A stretch of DNA of 7,434 bases from positions 1 through 7,434 of the forward strand of contig JALHPW010000237.1 of assembly GCA_022842255.1 (NCBI GenBank), in the 5' to 3' direction. Source of the DNA: Saprospiraceae bacterium (GTDB lineage Bacteria; Bacteroidota; Bacteroidia; Chitinophagales; Saprospiraceae). The position numbers were made by a program, and so were the translations under genes. This document shows, in pieces, positions 1 to 4,155 of this stretch; position 1 is the stretch's first letter; each line of letters starts with the position of its first letter. The notes below the pieces were generated by a model. It made no database searches and was not told the DNA's origin. It saw only the letters and a program-made list of their open reading frames with translations.

Positions 1-651
1 TGCGCGCACTTTTGCATCGGCGCCCCTTTTAAAATGGCTCTCCCCATACACGGCGTTTGGGATGTCAATAATCGGGATTTGTCCGCCAGAATTTTCATGG
101 TGCCATTGGCTGTTGATAAACTTACCGGACGGTGGGGAAAAATCGCCCATGACGGGTTTGGCCATAAATTCCGGTTCCGCGATTTTTACGATGCGCATTT
201 TTTGAAGCACCATGGCGCACTTCACCGGATTGGGGGAATCGGGCGTTGTGCTCACCCGGTAAGCTTCCGGGCTTACTACCTGGCGGACGTTGAGGTGTAG
301 TTCCTCCATGGCCGCTTGCTGCTTTTCATAGGCCGTGCCAGGCTTGAATTCAATATATAAATAACCTGTTGGGATGAACGGGGAATCTTCTTCGCCATCC
401 ACGATCCAAACGTGCGTCCCCACCGAAACCTCCGGTTTCGCCCGCAAGGCATCCAGTTTTTGATCGATACCACGTGCGGATTTTACCACCTCAAAATCGC
501 GCATATGCTCTTGATCGGCAGCGTTTTTACGCTTTGGCGCGCGTTTCATCCCAGGGTTGTAACGAACGGCAGCCTGGGTTTTGCTTTTGCTCAGATTGAT
601 GGTTTCGCCACCAAATTTGAACGTGGCCTTGTTTACTTTTTTTGTTGCCAT
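1..651 (-). CDS. S8 (subtilisin-like) serine peptidase, N-terminal part, runs off left edge
   Basis: The frame is open for 217 codons from ATG at 651-649 to base 1 with no stop, so the gene continues outside the window. Residues about 73-165 look like a subtilisin prodomain: SVGTHVW, then PFIPTGYLYIEF, an amphipathic helix (AYEKQQAAMEEL), and SPNPVKCAMVLQ followed by IAEPEF, where prodomains place a second beta-alpha-beta half. Residues 181-186 (SQWHHEN) resemble the QWHL-N motif at the mature N-terminus of many S8 enzymes. FKRGADAKVRA at 207-217 matches the segment that normally precedes the first catalytic block (AVIDDG), which lies outside the window. The catalytic Asp, His and Ser are therefore not visible, and the assignment rests on remembered family patterns. 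The N-terminus (MATKKVNKATFKFGG) has no hydrophobic signal peptide, so the export route is unclear. A heptad repeat ends six bases upstream of the ATG, and no Shine-Dalgarno sequence is seen. An intact protease and a truncated one cannot be told apart here. Confidence 0.62.
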   Translation of the reverse strand, partial: MATKKVNKATFKFGGETINLSKSKTQAAVRYNPGMKRAPKRKNAADQEHMRDFEVVKSARGIDQKLDALRAKPEVSVGTHVWIVDGEEDSPFIPTGYLYIEFKPGTAYEKQQAAMEELHLNVRQVVSPEAYRVSTTPDSPNPVKCAMVLQKMRIVKIAEPEFMAKPVMGDFSPPSGKFINSQWHHENSGGQIPIIDIPNAVYGESHFKRGADAKVRA

Positions 652-657
652 GGGTTT

Positions 658-706
658 GATGTATGATGTATGATGTATGATGTATAAACTATGATGTATG
701 AACTAT
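658..706. repeat. Heptanucleotide tandem array, seven units
   Basis: Seven consecutive 7-base units read on the plus strand: GATGTAT four times (658-685), then AAACTAT, GATGTAT and GAACTAT (686-706). The first four are identical; the others keep the TAT ending. The array lies immediately upstream of the S8 peptidase start codon (649-651), so on that gene's strand it occupies the 5' untranslated or promoter region. Copy-number change here would alter spacing rather than reading frame. The last three units form the left arm of the inverted repeat described separately. Confidence 0.9.
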
Positions 707-766
707 AGTCCAGTTAGGATACCGCACTACTTGTTCATACATCATAGTTCATACATCATAGTTTAT
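684..766. repeat. Inverted repeat, 23-bp perfect arms, overlapping the smpB stop codon
   Basis: Bases 684-706 are the exact reverse complement of 744-766, separated by a 37-base loop (707-743). The right arm is also heptad-built: plus-strand units ATACATC, ATAGTTC, ATACATC and ATAGTTT cover 737-764 and complement GATGTAT, GAACTAT and AAACTAT. The right arm contains the smpB stop codon (TAA, 765-763 on the minus strand). Transcribed leftward from smpB, the RNA could fold into a 23-bp A/U-rich hairpin directly at the stop. It could act as a terminator or mRNA 3' stabiliser, but no clear U-run follows, so function is inferred only from position. The loop centre (about 707-732) is unique sequence. 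Confidence 0.88.
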
Positions 767-1239
767 CTTACTTTATAAGCCTTATTAACGCGGTCGAGTT
801 CGCGCTTGTTTTCCCGGTCTTTGATGGTTTCGCGTTTATCGAATGATTTTTTGCCTTTGGCCAAGCAAATGGTCAATTTCGCAAAACCCCGCTCGCTAAA
901 AAATATCTTAAACGGCACGATGGTGGAGCCTTTTTCCTTGATGCCGCGCTCGAGTTTGCGCATTTCGGGACGACGAAGCAGCAGTTTGCGATTGCGACGC
1001 GGCAGGTGATTGGCGTCTGTTCCATATTTATACTCCGCCACATACAGATTCCGTACCCAAAGCTCCCCTTGGTCAAAAATACAATACGCGTCCGACAGGT
1101 TGGCGTTGCCATCCCGGATGCTCTTTACCTCCGTACCCGTGAGCATGATGCCCGCGGTGAATTCCTGTACAAAATGGAATTCATAAATCGCCTTGCGGTT
1201 CAGAATCTCAATCTTCGGTTTTTTCTTCTCTTTTGACAT
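763..1239 (-). CDS. smpB: SsrA-binding protein SmpB
   Basis: SmpB binds tmRNA (SsrA) and brings it to stalled ribosomes for trans-translation in the cytoplasm. The 158-residue length is normal for the family. Family hallmarks are visible in order: NRKAIYEFHFVQEFTAGI near residues 14-31, LTGTEVKSIRDG at 33-44, ANLSDAY at 46-52, the basic HLPRRNRKLLLRR block at 78-90, and the C-terminal GKKSFDKRETIKDRENKRELDR at 129-150. The lysine/arginine-rich tail reaching the mRNA channel is intact. I chose ATG at 1239-1237 (MSKEKKKPKIE). A longer reading from TTG at 1257 would begin inside the likely -7 promoter box, so it is rejected. The stop codon lies within the 684-766 inverted repeat. The aminotransferase gene ends 79 bases upstream on the same strand, but smpB seems to have its own promoter. 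No ssrA gene is visible in the window. Confidence 0.97.
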   Translation of the reverse strand: MSKEKKKPKIEILNRKAIYEFHFVQEFTAGIMLTGTEVKSIRDGNANLSDAYCIFDQGELWVRNLYVAEYKYGTDANHLPRRNRKLLLRRPEMRKLERGIKEKGSTIVPFKIFFSERGFAKLTICLAKGKKSFDKRETIKDRENKRELDRVNKAYKVR

Positions 1240-1254
1240 GTTTTTAAATCTGTG

Positions 1255-1262
1255 CAAATGTA
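1255..1262 (-). promoter_or_regulatory. Putative -7 box of the smpB promoter
   Basis: On the minus strand these bases read TACATTTG, a full match to the Bacteroidota -7 consensus TAnnTTTG. It ends 15 bases before the smpB ATG, which would give a leader of roughly ten bases. I could not identify a convincing -33 TTTG element at the right distance, so the call rests on one box and its position. Confidence 0.5.
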
Positions 1263-1292
1263 GCCCTCCTTCGTTAAAACTATGGCGGGTAA

Positions 1293-1323
1293 AAATGTGG
1301 TCAATTTGATAAATGTGGTCAAT
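1293..1323. repeat. 13-bp direct repeat, period 18, duplicating the aminotransferase stop
   Basis: AAATGTGGTCAAT occurs at 1293-1305 and again at 1311-1323. The second copy holds the TGA stop of the aminotransferase (minus strand, 1321-1319). Because the period is 18 bases, the other copy places a second TGA in the same frame six codons downstream. It looks like a small local duplication in the gap between the aminotransferase and smpB, and the tandem stop may be incidental. Confidence 0.8.
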
Positions 1324-2512
1324 GGGTTTGGGTAAGACCTTCCAAAATCACGGAGCAGGCAAATCGAATTTCTTCCTCGGATATCGTAAGCGGGGGTGCT
1401 ATGCGCAAACTGTGGTCGTTGAACAAAAACCAGTCGGTGATAATTCCTTTACCAATACAATACTGAATCACTGCCTGAACCTTGGCCGCGTTACCCAGAT
1501 CCACGGCCAACCATAGCCCGGCGCTACGCAATTCCAGGATGTCCGGATGAACCAGTAAACTTCTAAAAAGTGCTTCTTTTTCAGGCACTTGCGCAAGTAA
1601 ATCGCCTTCCAATAAAATTTCAAGGGTGGCCAAACCCGCCGCAACACAGACCGGATGCCCCCCAAATGTGGTAATATGGCCCAACACAGGGTCGTGTGTT
1701 AGCAATTGCATCAACTCGCGGCGGGCCACAAAGGCCCCGAGCGGCATCCCGCCGCCAAACCCTTTGGCCAACAACAAGATATCCGGCACGATATCGTATT
1801 GTTCAAAGGCAAAAAGAGTACCCGTCCGACCCATTCCTGCCTGAATTTCATCCAAAATCAACAATGCGCCCGTTTCGTCGCAACGTTTTCGCAGGGCCAA
1901 CAACCAGGCTGGATCCGGAGGAATGACGCCCGCTTCACCTTGTACCGTTTCTACGATGACCGCGGCCGTTTGGGAATCGATGGTATGCAAATCCGATTCC
2001 TGGTTGAAGTCGATATGCCGAATACCTGGCAACAACGGCCGGAACGCCTCGGTAAAATAGGTTGGCCACATCAGGCTGGCGGCCCCTTGGGTGCTGCCGT
2101 GATAAGCATTTCTGCAGGCCACAAAATGGGGTCGCCCGGTAGCTCTTTTGGCCAGCTTCATCGCTCCCTCGGCAGCTTCCGTGCCCGAGTTTGTGAAATA
2201 AACAGCATCCAAACCCGGAAGGTTTTCGGCAAGCAATTGCGCCAGTTTTACTTGTGGGGAAAGCACAAATTCTCCATAAACCAAGGTGTGCCAATAAGCC
2301 TCAAGTTGTTGTTGCACAGCTTGTTGTACACGTGGGTGCCGATGTCCCAACACACTTGGCCCGATTCCTGCAATCAAGTCGAGCCAGCGTTCGCCGTTAG
2401 GGGCGTACAGCCAACACCCTTCGGCGCGCTCGATTTCGAGGGCGAGCGGAGCCGGGGAGGTTTGCGCCACATGACGGAAGAAAGCGCTGCGTAGGATGTT
2501 GGGATTTTGCAT
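1319..2512 (-). CDS. Class III PLP-dependent aminotransferase (ornithine/acetylornithine-type)
   Basis: A 397-residue fold-type I aminotransferase of class III (ArgD/RocD/GabT group), cytoplasmic and complete. Visible family features, counted from the ATG at 2512: substrate-side segment LDLIAGIGPSVLGHRHP at 44-60; phosphate-binding SGTEA at 109-113; YHGS at 137-140, whose aromatic residue stacks on the cofactor; ETVQGEAG at 188-195; LLILDEIQAGMGRTG at 217-231 with the Asp-Glu that contacts the pyridine ring; LLLAKGFGGGMPLGAF at 246-261, with Lys250 as predicted Schiff-base lysine; TTFGGHP at 281-287; and LRIAPPL at 369-375 with a carboxylate-binding arginine. The family transfers an amino group from an omega-amino acid to 2-oxoglutarate, but sequence alone does not fix the substrate, so no symbol is given. 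A GTG at 2521 in the same frame could add three residues; the ATG at 2512 with A-rich upstream sequence is preferred. No arginine or GABA pathway gene is nearby. Confidence 0.92.
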   Translation of the reverse strand: MQNPNILRSAFFRHVAQTSPAPLALEIERAEGCWLYAPNGERWLDLIAGIGPSVLGHRHPRVQQAVQQQLEAYWHTLVYGEFVLSPQVKLAQLLAENLPGLDAVYFTNSGTEAAEGAMKLAKRATGRPHFVACRNAYHGSTQGAASLMWPTYFTEAFRPLLPGIRHIDFNQESDLHTIDSQTAAVIVETVQGEAGVIPPDPAWLLALRKRCDETGALLILDEIQAGMGRTGTLFAFEQYDIVPDILLLAKGFGGGMPLGAFVARRELMQLLTHDPVLGHITTFGGHPVCVAAGLATLEILLEGDLLAQVPEKEALFRSLLVHPDILELRSAGLWLAVDLGNAAKVQAVIQYCIGKGIITDWFLFNDHSLRIAPPLTISEEEIRFACSVILEGLTQTH

Positions 2513-2528
2513 TTGTATCACTATTTTT

Positions 2529-2558
2529 TTTGAGAACAGTTTTTTACACCCATATTTG
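2529..2558 (+). promoter_or_regulatory. Putative promoter of the CBS-protein gene
   Basis: TTTG at 2529-2532 is followed after 18 bases by CATATTTG at 2551-2558, a seven-of-eight-type fit to the Bacteroidota layout TTTG...TAnnTTTG in which the first T of the -7 box is C. The predicted start would leave a leader of about 60 bases before the ATG at 2625. The call comes from pattern matching only. Confidence 0.38.
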
Positions 2559-2568
2559 CGGGGTCGCG

Positions 2569-2576
2569 CAAAGTTC
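2569..2576 (-). promoter_or_regulatory. Weak candidate -7 box of the aminotransferase promoter
   Basis: The minus strand reads GAACTTTG, one mismatch from TAnnTTTG, 56 bases upstream of the aminotransferase ATG at 2512. No -33 element is recognisable. Together with the plus-strand box at 2551-2558 it forms a small dyad (TTTGCG at 2555-2560, CGCAAA at 2567-2572). Confidence 0.22.
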
Positions 2577-2624
2577 GGCTTTGGCGAACAAGCTTCGATG
2601 AATAACGTTTAGTAAAACTAATCC

Positions 2625-3287
2625 ATGACTGCTCGTACACTCATCGCCCATGACATTCCCGCGCTCACCGTCGAACAAACGGGGCGCGAAGCATTCCACA
2701 TGCTCAACGACTACCACGTGAAACACCTCCCGGTGTTGTCCGAAGGTAAATTGGTGGGCTTGCTCTCGGAAGAGGAAATCTTCAACCACAAACTGTCTGA
2801 CCCGCTCGGCACACACGATTTTTCGGTGCTACCCTTGTTTCAAGTGCTTGAAAATGAGCATGTTTTTGAAATCATTAAAATCATGGGCGACCATCGGCTT
2901 ACCGTGATTCCGGTAGTGGACAAAGAGGGCAATTACTTGGGTCTGGTACAGCAAAACGACGTACTCCGCTATTTTGCACATACCGCCTCCTTGACCGAAC
3001 ACGGTGCTGTTTTGGTCTTGGAAATGCCACTCCGCGATTATGCGCTTTCCACCATTGCCCGCATTTTTGAAGAAGAACACGTGCGCATCCTCAGTGCGTT
3101 TGTTACTTCTGTGCCCAATGTGGAAAAAGTAGAACTGACGCTTAAACTCGACCGGCACGACCTGGCTCGGGCCATTGCCTCCCTCGAACGCCATGAATTT
3201 GAAATTAAGGAATCGTATGGCGAAACCGACCGAACCGAACTGCTTCGCGACCGTTATGATGCTTTGATGCATTACCTGAATGTGTAG
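2625..3287 (+). CDS. CBS-pair protein with ACT-like C-terminal region
   Basis: A soluble 220-residue protein with two CBS domains, which pair to form a Bateman module that usually binds adenosine nucleotides. CBS1 spans about residues 8-58: IPALTVEQTGREAFHMLNDY, then HLPVLSEGKLVGLLSEEEIF. CBS2 spans about 66-118: FSVLPLFQVLENEHVFEIIKIM, then LTVIPVVDKEGNYLGLVQQNDVLRYF. Residues about 127-197 (AVLVLEMPLRDYALSTIARIFEEEHVRILSAFV and following) have the beta-alpha-beta spacing of an ACT-like domain, so the architecture resembles AcuB-type regulators. There is no signal peptide or membrane segment, and no attached enzyme, so a ligand-sensing regulatory role is inferred and the partner is unknown. 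It is divergent from the aminotransferase gene and 66 bases upstream of the co-oriented Crp/Fnr gene. The two may be co-transcribed, although a palindrome separates them. The start is the ATG at 2625; no Shine-Dalgarno sequence is present. Confidence 0.87.
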   Translation: MTARTLIAHDIPALTVEQTGREAFHMLNDYHVKHLPVLSEGKLVGLLSEEEIFNHKLSDPLGTHDFSVLPLFQVLENEHVFEIIKIMGDHRLTVIPVVDKEGNYLGLVQQNDVLRYFAHTASLTEHGAVLVLEMPLRDYALSTIARIFEEEHVRILSAFVTSVPNVEKVELTLKLDRHDLARAIASLERHEFEIKESYGETDRTELLRDRYDALMHYLNV

Positions 3288-3328
3288 TGCGAATTTCATA
3301 TCGTTCTTCCTAAACCATGTGCCCTATC

Positions 3329-3346
3329 CGCGAAATGAATTTCGCG
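3329..3346. promoter_or_regulatory. Near-perfect palindrome upstream of the Crp/Fnr gene
   Basis: CGCGAAAT at 3329-3336 and ATTTCGCG at 3339-3346 are exact reverse complements separated by only GA. The palindrome ends seven bases before the ATG at 3354. A related half-site, GCGAATTTCAT at 3289-3299, sits just after the CBS stop codon and matches the reverse complement of 3335-3345 at ten of eleven positions. Such a compact dyad could be an operator, for example for autoregulation by the downstream regulator, or a member of a short palindromic repeat family. No consensus -7 box was found in this gap. Confidence 0.45.
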
Positions 3347-3353
3347 CTACGTT

Positions 3354-4043
3354 ATGACGCAGACCCTCTGGCATTTAGAAAACATCGATGTGACCCACCT
3401 GCTTTGCCCCACCAAGTTGGGCAATGAAGAGCTGATGGCCCAACACAAACATTGTCGCTTCAAAAAAGGCGAAGCCGTCTATGTGCCCCAAGACCTTTCC
3501 GATCGTATCTTTTTTATCACAGAAGGTCGGGTCAAAATATCGGTGATGAACGAGGAGGGCAAGGAAATTACCAAGGCTATTTTAGGGCGCGGTGAGGTTT
3601 TTGGCGAGCTGGCGGTTTTGGGCGAAACACAGCGCCATGATTTTGCGACAGCACTGGAAGACATGGATACCTGTGTGGTGACGCTCGAAGAATTACGCGG
3701 GTTGATGCGCGACCGTTCCGAACTTAATTTGTTCTTTATGCGGATGTTCGGCGGACGACAATTGGAAATGGAACGCCGCTTGGAGTCGCTCGTTTTTCGC
3801 GATAGCCGCAGCCGAATTGTAGAATTTTTGGTCAATCTCGCCCGCTCAAAAGGCCAACGGGTAGGTTTTGAATGGGTGGTTCGAAAGCCTGTCACCCACC
3901 AAGAAATAGCCAACCTTACCGCCACCAGTCGCCAAACTGTGACCACCACCCTAAACGATTTACGCTACAAAAAACTACTCACCTTCAACCGCTCCCGTTT
4001 ACTCATAAGGGATTTGGAAAAGCTGACGGAGGAAATTAAATAG
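3354..4043 (+). CDS. Crp/Fnr-family transcriptional regulator
   Basis: A 229-residue cytoplasmic regulator of normal Crp/Fnr length. The N-terminal cyclic-nucleotide-type beta-roll covers about residues 20-120: RFKKGEAVYVPQDLSDRIFFITEGRVKI at 35-62 and the cassette EVFGELAVLGETQRHDFATALED at 81-103. A long dimerisation helix (about 118-146) follows. The C-terminal winged helix-turn-helix lies at about 178-218, with THQEIANLTATSRQTVTTTLNDL at 181-203. In the cassette the Arg of the usual Arg-Ser/Thr pair is present (Arg94), but His95 and Asp96 follow, so cAMP binding as in E. coli Crp is doubtful. In the recognition helix Arg193 is kept, while the Crp Glu and second Arg are Gln194 and Thr198, so the operator is probably not TGTGA-type. 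No N-terminal cysteine cluster of the Fnr kind is seen. The effector is unknown. It lies between the CBS gene and the GH57 gene, both on the same strand. Confidence 0.93.
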   Translation: MTQTLWHLENIDVTHLLCPTKLGNEELMAQHKHCRFKKGEAVYVPQDLSDRIFFITEGRVKISVMNEEGKEITKAILGRGEVFGELAVLGETQRHDFATALEDMDTCVVTLEELRGLMRDRSELNLFFMRMFGGRQLEMERRLESLVFRDSRSRIVEFLVNLARSKGQRVGFEWVVRKPVTHQEIANLTATSRQTVTTTLNDLRYKKLLTFNRSRLLIRDLEKLTEEIK

Positions 4044-4053
4044 CGTTTTTTAC

Positions 4054-4087
4054 ATTCAAAAAAATATATAAAACCGCATTTTTGAAT
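4054..4087. terminator. A/T-rich inverted repeat after the Crp/Fnr gene, possible weak terminator
   Basis: ATTCAAAAA at 4054-4062 and TTTTTGAAT at 4079-4087 are exact reverse complements with a 16-base loop, starting ten bases after the regulator stop codon. The stem has only one G/C pair, so as an RNA hairpin it is weak. A terminator role is inferred from its place only. Confidence 0.25.
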
Positions 4088-4096
4088 AATACTTCC

Positions 4097-4125
4097 CCAT
4101 TGCACTAAAAATCAAAGTGCAATGG
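4097..4125. promoter_or_regulatory. 10-bp inverted repeat upstream of the GH57 gene
   Basis: CCATTGCACT at 4097-4106 and AGTGCAATGG at 4116-4125 are exact reverse complements with a nine-base A-rich loop. It sits 30 bases before the GH57 start. No T-run follows, so a classical terminator is unlikely, and an operator or a structured RNA element is possible. The half-site spacing is wider than in usual Crp sites. Confidence 0.45.
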
Positions 4126-4126
4126 T

Positions 4127-4151
4127 CGAAGGTTTAAACACCCTACCTTCG
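4127..4151 (+). promoter_or_regulatory. Putative GH57 promoter -7 box within a 7-bp dyad
   Basis: TACCTTCG at 4144-4151 fits the Bacteroidota -7 pattern TAnnTTTG with one change (C for the third T). It ends only four bases before the GH57 ATG at 4156, implying a leaderless or near-leaderless transcript. The box overlaps the right half of an inverted repeat, CGAAGGT at 4127-4133 with ACCTTCG at 4145-4151. No good -33 element was seen, so the call is tentative. Confidence 0.35.
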
Positions 4152-4155
4152 CGCT

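Noticed and set aside
34..666. Plus-strand frames of 88 and 84 codons and a minus-strand frame of 65 codons over the peptidase region
   Set aside because: The continuous 217-codon minus-strand frame from 651 to 1 reads as an S8 prodomain, so these are shadows.
658..766. CRISPR array
   Set aside because: Units are seven bases in direct tandem with no spacers, and no cas genes are present.
1240..1257. Upstream TTG start adding six residues to SmpB
   Set aside because: It falls within the probable TACATTTG promoter box, and the family N-terminus fits the ATG at 1239.
1568..1590. Inverted repeat AAGTGC...GCACTT
   Set aside because: Short, and inside the aminotransferase coding sequence with no reason to expect regulation there.
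1706..2494. 262-codon open frame on the plus strand, antisense to the aminotransferase
   Set aside because: The minus-strand protein carries all class III aminotransferase motifs. The antisense translation shows no recognisable domain and is rich in Arg, Gly and Pro as expected for a shadow frame.
2829..3299. 156-codon minus-strand frame opposite the CBS gene
   Set aside because: The sense strand encodes two clear CBS domains; the antisense product resembles no family.
3479..3949. 156-codon minus-strand frame opposite the Crp/Fnr gene
   Set aside because: Its composition (Ser/Arg/Thr-rich, low complexity) is typical of a shadow of the sense gene.
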